NCBI GenBank assembly: GCA_944383835.1
Contig: CALWRE010000176.1
Span: 1-43,113 of the forward strand
Length of the DNA stretch: 43,113 nt
Direction: 5' to 3'
Origin: an uncultured Lachnospiraceae bacterium
Lineage (GTDB): Bacteria > Bacillota > Clostridia > Lachnospirales > Lachnospiraceae
Below, piece by piece: positions 1-6,785 of the stretch (position 1 is the stretch's first letter; each line of letters begins with the position of its first letter). Below the pieces are notes generated by a model, which saw only the letters and a program-made list of their open reading frames with translations, was not told the DNA's origin and searched no databases. Both the position numbers and the translations under genes were made by a program.

Positions 1-1
1 T

Positions 2-109
2 GTTGGTTTGGCGATTGACATTATACCAGAAAAGGGAGGTCAATGCTCTTTTTATTGCGGATTTCCCTTAAAATCAAGGTTTCTAAAGGATTTAGATACA
101 AAAAAGTAG
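2..109 (+). CDS. C-terminal tail of an unidentified ORF (partial)
   Basis: An open frame enters from the left edge and runs 35 codons to TAG at 107-109. The residues include a GGQCSFYCGF stretch and a lysine-rich end. I do not recognise a family. The segment is more AT-rich than the neighbouring antiporter gene and ends about 40 bases before it. It could be a real gene end or a chance frame; without the upstream sequence this cannot be decided. Confidence 0.3.
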   Translation, partial: VGLAIDIIPEKGGQCSFYCGFPLKSRFLKDLDTKK

Positions 110-150
110 GTAGTATTTGACACTACCGAGGGATAAAAGGAGGAGAACGT

Positions 151-1551
151 ATGGAAGACGCGAAAAAAACAGTGGAATTTCGGCTGGGCACCTTTGGAAA
201 ACTGATTCCGCTTCTGACGGCGGCCGCGGTGATCGCCTGGGCGGCGACGAATCAGTCCAACGTCAACGGATATGTGGTGGCTTTCTTTGCGGCCCTGGTG
301 GTGGGCGTAGTCTTTGCAAAGGACGACAAGGCCTATGGGGAGGCCATCGTCTACGGCCTCAGCAAGCCCATTTTCGGCGTGGTGGCCCTGGCGGTGATGC
401 TGGCGGCCGTATCCGGCAAACTGATCTCCGAGAGCGGAATGGTACAGACCGTGGCGGCCTATGTGGTGGCGGCCGGCTTTACCGGAAAGCTCTTTGTGGC
501 GGCGACCTTTATCATGACCTGTCTGCTGGCCTTTGCCACAGGCACCTCGGTGGGCACCTATTTCGTGGTAATCCCCATCCTGTTTCCGGTGGGAGTCATG
601 GCGGGAGCCGCGCCGGAATTCATGATCGGCGCCATTGTGTCGGGAGCGGCTTTTGGCGATAATCTGGGGCCGATCTCCGATACGACGATTGCCTCATCCA
701 CCACCCAGCATGCGGATCTGGGAACCGTGGTACGCACCCGGACCCGGTATTCCATCCCGGCCGCACTGGGAGCCCTGGCGCTTTTCCTGCTTTTTACCAG
801 GACGACAGAGGCAGGCGTCAGCCTGGAAGGGGTATCCGGTGCAGAGATTCGGCCGGTGAGTCTGGTGATGCTGGTGGTGCCTGTGGTGATTATTGTGCTC
901 TGCCTGATGCGCCGGCATTTGATTGCGGCCCTGTCTTACGGCATTCTGGCCGGTATTGCGGCCGGCCTGGTGAGCGGCATTTATTCGGTGTCCGATCTGC
1001 TGGCCTTTCCCGGCGGCTTTACGGTGACGGGGCTGATTATCGATTCCATTACCGGAACGGTGGGAACGGTGGCGATGCTGATCGCTGTCTTTGGCCTGCT
1101 GGGCGTGGTGGAGAGAAGCGGACTTTTTGAGGATGTGGGCCGTCTGCTGAACCGATTTGCGAAGGGAAAACGCAGCGCGGAGGCTACGATCGTGGTGTCC
1201 ACGGGGCTTCTGAGCATGATTACCGGGGTTATCGCCGTGGCGATTGTGGCCTTGGGCGACCTGGTCAACGATATTGGGGAAAAAGCCGGGGTGGATCGGT
1301 ACCGCCGGGCAAATCTCTTGGACTGCACAGGCTGTACCTTCTGCTTCCTGGCCCCCTGGACCGTCCACTGCGTCATCCCGGCCCAGCAGTCCGCCCAGTT
1401 CGGCGAGGCTTTCGCCGTGGCCCCGGCGTCGGTGCCCTTTGTCAATTATTATTCCATCTGCATGCTTTTTATCTTGATTTTCGCCATCGCCACCGGCTAC
1501 GGCAGCGAGAGGAAAAAGCAGGGGGCCGCAAAGCCTGCCCGTCAGCCGTAA
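151..1551 (+). CDS. Na+/H+ antiporter, NhaC family
   Basis: A 466-residue, very hydrophobic protein with about a dozen membrane segments. It is likely to exchange external protons for cytoplasmic Na+ (or a related substrate) across the cell membrane. The call rests on the middle of the protein, where a GTSVGTYFVVIPILFP stretch is followed by SGAAFGDNLGPISDTT, both typical of the NhaC/ion-transporter family (PF03553). The ATG at 151 sits behind a strong AGGAGGAGAA ribosome site. The length is normal for the family. The stop overlaps by ten bases the stop of the convergent SDR gene, so no terminator fits between them. The NhaC family also contains organic-acid exchangers such as malate/lactate carriers, so the substrate is an inference. 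Confidence 0.85.
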   Translation: MEDAKKTVEFRLGTFGKLIPLLTAAAVIAWAATNQSNVNGYVVAFFAALVVGVVFAKDDKAYGEAIVYGLSKPIFGVVALAVMLAAVSGKLISESGMVQTVAAYVVAAGFTGKLFVAATFIMTCLLAFATGTSVGTYFVVIPILFPVGVMAGAAPEFMIGAIVSGAAFGDNLGPISDTTIASSTTQHADLGTVVRTRTRYSIPAALGALALFLLFTRTTEAGVSLEGVSGAEIRPVSLVMLVVPVVIIVLCLMRRHLIAALSYGILAGIAAGLVSGIYSVSDLLAFPGGFTVTGLIIDSITGTVGTVAMLIAVFGLLGVVERSGLFEDVGRLLNRFAKGKRSAEATIVVSTGLLSMITGVIAVAIVALGDLVNDIGEKAGVDRYRRANLLDCTGCTFCFLAPWTVHCVIPAQQSAQFGEAFAVAPASVPFVNYYSICMLFILIFAIATGYGSERKKQGAAKPARQP

Positions 1552-2399
1552 ATCCTTCCCAGGATCTTCAGCATCCAAGAGGTGGGCAGGAGGCGATACA
1601 AAAGCCCCAGAACCTGATTAGAAAAACCGACGATATAATGGGGCGGCAGGCGGCGTCGTCCCAGCAGCCGCTTTAAGGATGCAGCCACTTGGCCGGGCTC
1701 CATCCCGTGCTGCTCGGAGATTTCCATTTTGGTTACGGAGGCGCTGATCCGGCCGCCGTAAAGGGAATCGCCCTGGATGTTCTTGGCTCGGCTGGCGGTG
1801 AAATCGGTCTTTACGTCATTGAGCAAAAGGGCGCAGGTCTCGATGCCAAAGGGGCGCAGTTCCAGCCCCAGGGCGTCGCAGAAGGCGTTGACTCCCGCCT
1901 TGCTGACGGAGTAAAAGCTCTGGAAGGGCAGGGGGAAAATTGCTCCCAGGGAGGAGATAAAGACAATGCGTCCTCTCCCTTTTTCGCGCATGGAGGGGAT
2001 AACCTGTCTGGCGCAGCGGATGGCCCCGGTGAGATTGACGGCCAGCTGCCGGTCGATTGCTTCCTCCTCGGTAAATTCCGCCGCCCCGGAGACGCCCATG
2101 CCGGCGTTTACCACCAGAAGGTCGATGGCCCCGGACCGGCCCAAAATGGTATCAAAGGCAGCCTGCACGGAGGAAATCTCGGTCACATCGCAGGGAATGA
2201 AGGAAATGCCGCTTTCATCGGCTCTGTGCCGGGCCAGGCCGTAGACCTGGAAGCCTTCGGCGGCCAGCATCCGGGCGATGGCCAGGCCAATGCCCCGAGA
2301 GGCCCCGGTTACCACCGCTGTTTTTTGCTCTGCAGCAGGAGCTGAATTTACTGGGTGGGTATTTGCTGCGGTTGTATTTGCTGAAGGAATGCTTGCCAT
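1542..2399 (-). CDS. SDR-family NAD(P)-dependent oxidoreductase
   Basis: A 285-residue classical short-chain dehydrogenase. The Rossmann glycine motif TGASRGIG is at residues 31-38, NAGMG follows near 100, the catalytic serine lies in FISSLGA and the catalytic YxxxK pair in FYSVSK. The substrate cannot be read from sequence; the C-terminal part resembles family members with a hydrophobic tail. Residues 1-25 are an Ala/Thr/Asn-rich extension before the domain, and an in-frame stop just upstream fixes the start at or after 2399. It lies 23 bases behind the ClC gene on the same strand, so the two are probably co-transcribed. The ribosome site in front of 2399 is poor, which fits translational coupling. 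Confidence 0.85.
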   Translation of the reverse strand: MASIPSANTTAANTHPVNSAPAAEQKTAVVTGASRGIGLAIARMLAAEGFQVYGLARHRADESGISFIPCDVTEISSVQAAFDTILGRSGAIDLLVVNAGMGVSGAAEFTEEEAIDRQLAVNLTGAIRCARQVIPSMREKGRGRIVFISSLGAIFPLPFQSFYSVSKAGVNAFCDALGLELRPFGIETCALLLNDVKTDFTASRAKNIQGDSLYGGRISASVTKMEISEQHGMEPGQVAASLKRLLGRRRLPPHYIVGFSNQVLGLLYRLLPTSWMLKILGRIYG

Positions 2400-2422
2400 A
2401 TATGTGTTCTACCCGTATCCTT

Positions 2423-3736
2423 TCAATCTGTTTGGGTTTCATTTCCCTTCTTCCGAGTGAGCCGTTCCAGCAGTATATCGTAGACCGGCTTTGCTCCTGC
2501 CAGGTCGGCGACAGCGTATGCGGTCAGGGAGACCAGGGCCAGAGGCAGCAAAATGGAAAAGCTGCCGGTCATCTCCGCAATCAGGACAATGCCGGTGATC
2601 GGGGAACGGACGATGGCGGAAAACATGCCGGCCATGCCGAGGATGACGAAATTCGGGAGAACCGTCTCCAGGCCGCAGAGGGAGAGGGCCTGGCCAAAGG
2701 CGCTGCCGGTGACGGCTCCCAGCACCAGCAGGGGGAGAAAGATTCCGCCGGGGACGCCGGAGCCAAAGCTGACCATCGAAAAGAGAAATTTCACGGCCAG
2801 CAGAAGAAGAAGGGCCTGCAGGCCCATATCATGGGAAACCATCTCCACCAGGTCATGTCCTCCGCCCAGGACGTAAGGGTATACGAAAAGCAGCAGGCCC
2901 GCCAGGACAAAGGGAATGGCTGTGCGCAGGAAAGGCCAGGGGATTTTGGCGTAAAAGTCCTGGAATTTCGGCACGCAGAAGTTGTACAGCACGCCGATTG
3001 GGCCCAGCAATAGGCCCAGCAGCAGAAGCATCCAGTAGTCGGCTAGCGGAATGGCCGCGGCCGGGGCAAAATCAAATACGGGCTCGAGGCCGAAAACGGA
3101 GCGGGAAACAAAGTCGGCCGTGACGGAGGCCGCCAGGGCGGGCAGAAGGATTTCCGTCCGAAAGCTTTTGTGCAGCTCCTCCAGGGAAAAGAGGACGCCG
3201 GCCAGGGGAGCGTTGAAGGCGGCGGCCAGACCAGCGCTGGCTCCGCAGGTCATCATCAGCTTTTCTTCGGATTTGTCCGGATGAAACAGCTGGGAAACAC
3301 CCTTGGCCGCCATTGCTCCCATCTGGATGGAGGGCCCCTCCCGCCCCAGGGAAAGACCGGCCCCTACGGTGAGAAGGCCGCCGATGAATTTGGCCGACAG
3401 GACTCGCCACCATTTTTGGGTAAGTTTGTCCTGCATCTCTGCCGTCACCTGGGGGATGCCCGAACCGCCGATATAGGGCTCGGCGCGAAGGAGCAGGGTC
3501 ACCGCTGCGGTCAGGACGAGCAGGACGGCGATCCACAAAAGGACAGCCCAGGGGTGGGCCCCGATGTATGCGCCGACGGTCTGGCGAAGCAGGTCGGCTT
3601 GACTTAATACAAGGCGAAAGCAGACGGCCGTCAGGCCGGCGGCAATTCCGGCAAGGATTCCCTTTCCGACCATGAAATAGCGAAGACGGCAGAGCTTTTT
3701 CGCAGGCTCAGCCGAGGATAATTTATTCTGCTGCAA
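2423..3736 (-). CDS. ClC-type chloride channel or H+/Cl- antiporter
   Basis: A 437-residue polytopic membrane protein. The three ClC selectivity motifs are present: GSGIP (residues 91-95), GREGP (131-135, with the gating glutamate at 133) and GSGVPGGIFLP further on. A second glutamate pair follows in FSLEELHKSFR, where transporter-type ClC proteins carry the internal proton glutamate, so Cl-/H+ exchange is more likely than a pure channel. No C-terminal CBS or TrkA domain is fused. On the minus strand it precedes the SDR gene with a 23-base gap. The upstream region holds one copy of a 34-base hairpin repeat (3768-3801). The GREGP form argues against the fluoride-specific CLC-F branch. Confidence 0.9.
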   Translation of the reverse strand: MQQNKLSSAEPAKKLCRLRYFMVGKGILAGIAAGLTAVCFRLVLSQADLLRQTVGAYIGAHPWAVLLWIAVLLVLTAAVTLLLRAEPYIGGSGIPQVTAEMQDKLTQKWWRVLSAKFIGGLLTVGAGLSLGREGPSIQMGAMAAKGVSQLFHPDKSEEKLMMTCGASAGLAAAFNAPLAGVLFSLEELHKSFRTEILLPALAASVTADFVSRSVFGLEPVFDFAPAAAIPLADYWMLLLLGLLLGPIGVLYNFCVPKFQDFYAKIPWPFLRTAIPFVLAGLLLFVYPYVLGGGHDLVEMVSHDMGLQALLLLLAVKFLFSMVSFGSGVPGGIFLPLLVLGAVTGSAFGQALSLCGLETVLPNFVILGMAGMFSAIVRSPITGIVLIAEMTGSFSILLPLALVSLTAYAVADLAGAKPVYDILLERLTRKKGNETQTD

Positions 3737-3767
3737 GGATCCGCACCTCGTTTCTTATATGTATGGT

Positions 3768-3801
3768 GTATCATAGGGGTCAAAATACCTTTTGGCCCCA
3801 A
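3768..3801. repeat. Dispersed hairpin repeat, copy 1
   Basis: This 34-base element matches 30 of 34 bases with 6663-6696. It begins GTATCATAGG and contains an imperfect inverted repeat (GGGGTCAAAA against TTTTGGCCCC). It lies just upstream of the ClC gene. Confidence 0.6.
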
Positions 3802-3848
3802 CGTCACATTATAGCACGCAGGCGGAAAAATGTCGATGAAAAGACATG

Positions 3849-3877
3849 TTGACAAACCTTTTTATTTGTGCTAGTAT
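3849..3877 (+). promoter_or_regulatory. Promoter for tRNA-Ala
   Basis: TTGACA at 3849-3854, a 17-base spacer, then TAGTAT at 3872-3877. Transcription would start near 3884 and run through a leader of about 80 bases, with a GCCGGAA/TTCCGGC hairpin, into the tRNA at 3964. Confidence 0.7.
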
Positions 3878-3963
3878 CTAACAGTACGAGACCGGTTCCC
3901 CCCCTTTTAATGCCGGTTTCGCTACAAAAGGCCGGAACATTTTGCGTGTTTCCGGCATATCTT

Positions 3964-4036
3964 GGGCTCGTAGCTTAGCTGGGAAAGCGCTGCGTTCGCA
4001 ACGCAGAGACCGAGGGTTCGAATCCCTTCGGGTCCA
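3964..4036 (+). tRNA. tRNA-Ala (anticodon CGC)
   Basis: The 73 bases fold as a complete cloverleaf. The acceptor GGGCTCG pairs with CGGGTCC and includes G3-U70, the alanine identity pair. The D stem is GCTT/AAGC. The anticodon stem CTGCG/CGCAG encloses TTCGCAA, giving anticodon CGC at 3997-3999, which reads GCG. The T arm is GAGGG-TTCGAAT-CCCTT and the discriminator base is A. The CCA end is not encoded. Confidence 0.95.
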
Positions 4037-4040
4037 TAGG

Positions 4041-4074
4041 AAAAGCCTCGCATATGCGGGGCTTTATGTTTTTT
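4041..4074 (+). terminator. Rho-independent terminator after tRNA-Ala
   Basis: The arms AAAGCCTCGCA and TGCGGGGCTTT form a strong stem, followed after three bases by a run of six T. Confidence 0.8.
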
Positions 4075-4113
4075 CATCCTTTATTTTTCATCTTTTAATC
4101 TTTTATTCCGAAT

Positions 4114-4142
4114 TTGACAAATCATTTGCCTTGACTTATAAT
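4114..4142 (+). promoter_or_regulatory. Consensus promoter of the antisense antitoxin RNA
   Basis: TTGACA (4114-4119), exactly 17 bases, TATAAT (4137-4142): a perfect sigma-A promoter. No plus-strand protein gene follows. The predicted transcript, from about 4149, runs towards the 3' end of the minus-strand toxin gene. Confidence 0.85.
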
Positions 4143-4148
4143 ATACTT

Positions 4149-4247
4149 AACAAGGAACCGGTACGATAGAACACACCTATCCGTTTCCGGTGAAATAACG
4201 GTACAGAGAATAGCGCCTTACTTTACCAGAGCAGGGGCGCTATTTTC
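4149..4247 (+). ncRNA. Putative antisense antitoxin RNA of a type I toxin-antitoxin module
   Basis: The RNA is predicted from the perfect promoter at 4114-4142 and the hairpin at 4209-4244. It would be roughly 100 nt and complementary to the 3' untranslated part and last codon of the toxin mRNA, the convergent layout known for TxpA/RatA-like systems. It contains no sensible ORF. The 5' end and the pairing mechanism are inferred. Confidence 0.65.
4209..4247. terminator. Shared hairpin terminator of toxin mRNA and antisense RNA
   Basis: AATAGCGCC (4209-4217) pairs perfectly with GGCGCTATT (4236-4244). A short T run follows on the plus strand. The toxin stop codon (4240-4242) lies inside the right arm, so the two convergent transcripts overlap in this stem. 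Confidence 0.7.
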
Positions 4248-4323
4248 TATGTGAGTAGGTCAGAATCGCGACAATGAGCAGTGCAACAGAGATGATAATC
4301 TGCAATTCTTCGTATGTACTCAT
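4240..4323 (-). CDS. Small hydrophobic toxin, holin-like (Hol_Tox) type I TA toxin
   Basis: A 27-codon reading frame beginning MSTYEELQ, continuing with one membrane helix of Ile/Leu/Val/Ala (residues 8-22) and ending in the charged tail SHRK. This plan matches the putative holin-like toxin family (PF16935), whose members depolarise the cell's own membrane. A strong AAGGAGGTGG ribosome site lies seven bases before the ATG. Part of it pairs in a TCCTT-CCGAC-AAGGA hairpin (4335-4349), the kind of translational lock seen in type I toxins. A weak minus-strand promoter (TGCAAA, 17 bases, TATACT; 4390-4418) lies upstream. The gene faces a consensus promoter for an antisense RNA. Toxicity is inferred from family and layout. 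Confidence 0.75.
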   Translation of the reverse strand: MSTYEELQIIISVALLIVAILTYSHRK

Positions 4324-4334
4324 AGGAAACCACC

Positions 4335-4349
4335 TCCTTCCGACAAGGA
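4335..4349 (-). promoter_or_regulatory. Hairpin masking the toxin ribosome site
   Basis: TCCTT and AAGGA pair across a five-base loop and bury part of the toxin's Shine-Dalgarno sequence. This would limit translation of the full-length mRNA. Confidence 0.5.
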
Positions 4350-4390
4350 CGGAAACAGATGGCATGGACGCCCTGCCGGCTCCCTGGTAA

Positions 4391-4415
4391 GTATATTATG
4401 GTGTCAAGGTACTTT
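4391..4415. repeat. Dispersed hairpin repeat, partial and diverged copy
   Basis: The sequence GTATATTATGGTGTCAAGG resembles the start of the elements at 3768 and 6663 but lacks a well-formed right arm. It overlaps the predicted toxin promoter. Confidence 0.35.
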
Positions 4416-4448
4416 GCATGGATATCAAAATGTTAAATCACCTATAAA

Positions 4449-4784
4449 TCACGAATTCTGCGCCTTATACTCCTCTCCCCAGTTCCACATGGCATCCAAA
4501 ATAGGCTTCAGGCTTTTCCCCAAATCCGTCAGGGAATATTCTACCCGCGGAGGAACCTCGGCATATACCGTCCGCGTAAGCAATCCGTTATTTTCCATAT
4601 CCCGCAGCTGTGCCGTCAGCACCTTTTGAGACACGGTCCCGATGGATTTCTTCAGCTCGCCGAACCGTTTTGTCCCAGGCATCAGATCGCGCAGAATCAA
4701 AACCTTCCATTTATCCCCGATAAGCGTCAATGTCGTCTCTACCGGACAGGCCGGCAAATCTTTTTTCACGGTTTGTGTTGTCAT
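4449..4784 (-). CDS. HxlR-family winged-helix transcriptional regulator
   Basis: A 111-residue protein covering one HxlR domain (PF01638). It has the leading cysteine in CPVETTLTLIGDKW, then LRDLMPGTKRFGELKKSIG, the recognition-helix segment VSQKVLTAQLRDME, and the wing VPPRVEYSLTDLG. Members bind DNA as dimers, and several sense reactive electrophiles or oxidants through the N-terminal cysteine (here residue 13). The ATG at 4784 follows a GGAGGCGATAG ribosome site. It is divergent from the SnoaL-like lipoprotein gene across 474 bases that contain two related copies of a candidate operator, so control of itself and of that gene is likely but not shown. Confidence 0.9.
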   Translation of the reverse strand: MTTQTVKKDLPACPVETTLTLIGDKWKVLILRDLMPGTKRFGELKKSIGTVSQKVLTAQLRDMENNGLLTRTVYAEVPPRVEYSLTDLGKSLKPILDAMWNWGEEYKAQNS

Positions 4785-4852
4785 CCTATCGCCTCCTATT
4801 CATCGGATGATTTGATTATTCAATCATTCGATTATTCAACCTTTCACCCATG

Positions 4853-4912
4853 CAATAGTTTCTTTTTGGCAGCTACAGCATTTTTGTGTGCCTGCTATAC
4901 AAAAGAACCTTA
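4853..4912. repeat. Candidate HxlR operator, copy 1
   Basis: It aligns without gaps to 5106-5165. Shared blocks are GCAATAGTTTC, CTACAGCA, GTGC and a C-T-n-TAC-n-A-n-AGAA stretch. It lies between hxlR and the second copy. Confidence 0.5.
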
Positions 4913-5105
4913 TGGAATTAGTATAAGGCTATAGCCAGATAAAGTCAAGAAGGCAATCCGTCCGCTGCCAGTCGCCGCTGGCCATGACCAATACGAGGTG
5001 CACCGAAATCACGGAAAAGGGGCAAGGTAAAAGAAGCCACTCAGGACGGATTCCTGTTTGCAGCAAATATCGAGTAGCGAAAGCCTCCGCATCCGGACAG
5101 CCGCG

Positions 5106-5165
5106 CAATAGTTTCCATTCGGTTACTACAGCACAATAAAGTGCTTACTTTACGATAGAAACTTT
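5106..5165. repeat. Candidate HxlR operator, copy 2, over the lipoprotein promoter
   Basis: It contains the inverted repeat AGCAC-AATAAA-GTGCT and covers the -35 element of the SnoaL-like gene promoter, so a bound repressor could block it. The binding protein is inferred from the adjacent hxlR. Confidence 0.5.
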
Positions 5166-5177
5166 CCCGCATATAAT
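5149..5177 (+). promoter_or_regulatory. Promoter of the SnoaL-like lipoprotein gene
   Basis: TTTACG (5149-5154), 17 bases, TATAAT (5172-5177). The leader is about 75 bases and ends in the AGGAGG ribosome site before ATG 5259. Confidence 0.7.
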
Positions 5178-5258
5178 AGGGGCAAGAGCTGAGGGGAACG
5201 GCCGCTCCAAGGTTCTGCGAAATGTGATAGCTGAAAAAAATTTTAGGAGGATTACACG

Positions 5259-6137
5259 ATGAAAAAAATCATTGCCGCAATTTTATCTTTAGCTCTGTTG
5301 ACCGGTATTTTGGCAGCCTGCTCCAGCAGCAGCGAGACGTCTGCGGCTGAACCGGAGGAGCAGACCAACATAGAAAAGGCCCTGGCCTTAATCGGTACCT
5401 TTGCTTCCGGCGACACGGAAACAGCCCGCGCTCTTCTGGATGAAAACTATATCCAGCACAACCTGGCATACGGCACCGGGGAAGAAGCCTTCATCGGTTC
5501 GGTGGAATACCTGGCTTCTGCACAGACAAAGACGACTGTTGAGAACATCCGGGCCTTTGAGGATGGCGACTATGTATTCCTGCAGACGGTATACAACTTT
5601 GCCGGAGCCGGCGAGCAGGTAGCCTTTGATATCTTCCGCTTCGATGAAGAGGGCGAAATCGCCGAGCACTGGGACAACCTGGCCGCTCTGGCTGCCGAAG
5701 CAAATCCTTCCGGCCACACGCAGATCGACGGAACCATGGAAATCACCGACCTGGACAAGACGGAGGAAAACTGCGAGCTGGTTGAAAACTTCCTGTATGA
5801 TGTTATGCAGGGCAATAATCCGGATAAAACCGCGGATTATTTTGATGGGGATACCTACATCCAGCACAATACCGCGATTGCCGACGGCGTTTCCGGGCTG
5901 AACGAGGCCTTGACCGCTCTGGCTGAGCAGGGAATCCAGATGATTTATGATGAGACGCATATGATTCTTGCCCAGGGAAACTTCGTACTGGCGGTCAGCG
6001 AGGGCACATATAGCGGGGAGCCTACCAGCTACTATGACCTGTGGCGTATAGAGAACGGAAAGATTGCCGAGCACTGGGACGTAATGGAGACAATCGCAGA
6101 CGAGTCCACCTGGCAGAATCAGAATGGAAAGTTCTGA
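5259..6137 (+). CDS. Lipoprotein with two tandem SnoaL/NTF2-like domains
   Basis: A 292-residue secreted lipoprotein. Residues 1-20 are a signal peptide ending in a lipobox LAAC with the modified cysteine at 21, followed by a Ser-rich linker. The rest is an internal duplication: YIQHNLAYGTG in the first half matches YIQHNTAIADG in the second, and EHWDNLAAL matches EHWDVMETI. Both halves resemble SnoaL-like predicted aldol-condensing or cyclase enzymes of the NTF2 fold, which usually occur as single cytoplasmic domains. A membrane-anchored tandem form suggests binding or detoxifying a small molecule outside the membrane. The divergent HxlR regulator supports a stress-inducible role, but the substrate is unknown. 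Confidence 0.75.
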   Translation: MKKIIAAILSLALLTGILAACSSSSETSAAEPEEQTNIEKALALIGTFASGDTETARALLDENYIQHNLAYGTGEEAFIGSVEYLASAQTKTTVENIRAFEDGDYVFLQTVYNFAGAGEQVAFDIFRFDEEGEIAEHWDNLAALAAEANPSGHTQIDGTMEITDLDKTEENCELVENFLYDVMQGNNPDKTADYFDGDTYIQHNTAIADGVSGLNEALTALAEQGIQMIYDETHMILAQGNFVLAVSEGTYSGEPTSYYDLWRIENGKIAEHWDVMETIADESTWQNQNGKF

Positions 6138-6148
6138 GACGGACAGAG

Positions 6149-6184
6149 CAAAACAGGGCTGCTTAAAATAGCAGCCCTGTTTTG
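6149..6184 (+). terminator. Terminator after the SnoaL-like lipoprotein gene
   Basis: A perfect 14-bp stem (6149-6162 with 6171-6184) has an 8-base loop, and the right arm ends in TTTTG. There is no long T run after it. Confidence 0.7.
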
Positions 6185-6253
6185 CGGCAGAAGGTTTATG
6201 AACGGCTATAAATGACTAGAAAAAGAACTGCCTGCACCGGCCACCCCGCTGCA

Positions 6254-6580
6254 TCAGCTGTGCGCTGAGTCCTCCAGGTCGTTTGCGTATTTTCGCACAA
6301 GATGACGGCGAAGGATATTTATAAGGAGCATGCCGACGATCAAGCTTAGAAAGAAGACTGCCGTAGATGTAAAATACCAGAAAAAGGGCAGGACAACCAG
6401 GAAAAAGAGGCCGTAAAAACATTCGAGGATAGAATTTGCCAGTATAAAATCTTCATAATGGGCGCCAAAGTTGTGAGACTCATCCCAGTGATCAGGATCC
6501 CGACCGGTGAAGAACGCGTAGAGTCCGCGCCCCAGACGGAAAATGCCCATGAGTATTACAATTATAGGTAAAGGCTCCAT
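6254..6580 (-). CDS. Small integral membrane protein, unknown function
   Basis: A 108-residue protein with about three hydrophobic segments: near residues 4-22, a long double segment around 52-86, and a basic C-terminus. The frame stays open upstream to 6658, but the ATG at 6580 is preferred because the protein then begins directly with a membrane helix and has a GGGGGAT ribosome site, while the longer form adds a Cys/Arg-rich stretch. I do not recognise the family. It stands alone between the lipoprotein terminator and a hairpin repeat. The charged loop between helices 1 and 2 (GRDPDHWDESHNFGAHYED) is its most distinctive part. Confidence 0.6.
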   Translation of the reverse strand: MEPLPIIVILMGIFRLGRGLYAFFTGRDPDHWDESHNFGAHYEDFILANSILECFYGLFFLVVLPFFWYFTSTAVFFLSLIVGMLLINILRRHLVRKYANDLEDSAHS

Positions 6581-6662
6581 ACCAATCCCCCAATAATATT
6601 TTTGCAGATTGCGGGAGCACGAAGTGCGGAGGCCTAAAGGAATAGCTTCGCATCGCAATCTG

Positions 6663-6696
6663 GTATCATAGGTGTCAAAACACCTTTTACCCCCAA
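6663..6696. repeat. Dispersed hairpin repeat, copy 2
   Basis: It matches 30 of 34 bases of the element at 3768-3801. It contains GGTGT-CAAA-ACACC as a perfect small hairpin. It lies upstream of the small membrane protein gene. Confidence 0.6.
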
Positions 6697-6785
6697 TACT
6701 ATTTTATCAAAGCCAGGTAAAGCCTGCGTAATTATCCGGTTAAGCAAATGCAAAGCTCTCCTTCAGTCAATCGAAAATAATCGGC

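Larger units (their letters stand above)
4785..5258. other. Intergenic region with duplicated operator-like sequence
   Basis: No convincing gene lies in these 474 bases. Next to hxlR there is a direct repeat of GATTATTCAA (4814-4823 and 4830-4839). Two related segments of about 60 bases follow (from 4853 and from 5106). Between them, roughly 4930-5100, I see no ORF or structure. Confidence 0.6.

Noticed and set aside
694-1578. Long minus-strand open frame of 294 codons opposite the NhaC gene
   Set aside because: Its residues are His/Gln/Arg-rich without any domain, and the plus-strand frame is a clear membrane transporter. It is a shadow of high-GC coding.
3737-3848. Fluoride riboswitch upstream of the ClC gene
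   Set aside because: No fold or conserved core of the crcB motif was seen, and the GREGP motif is not the CLC-F form.
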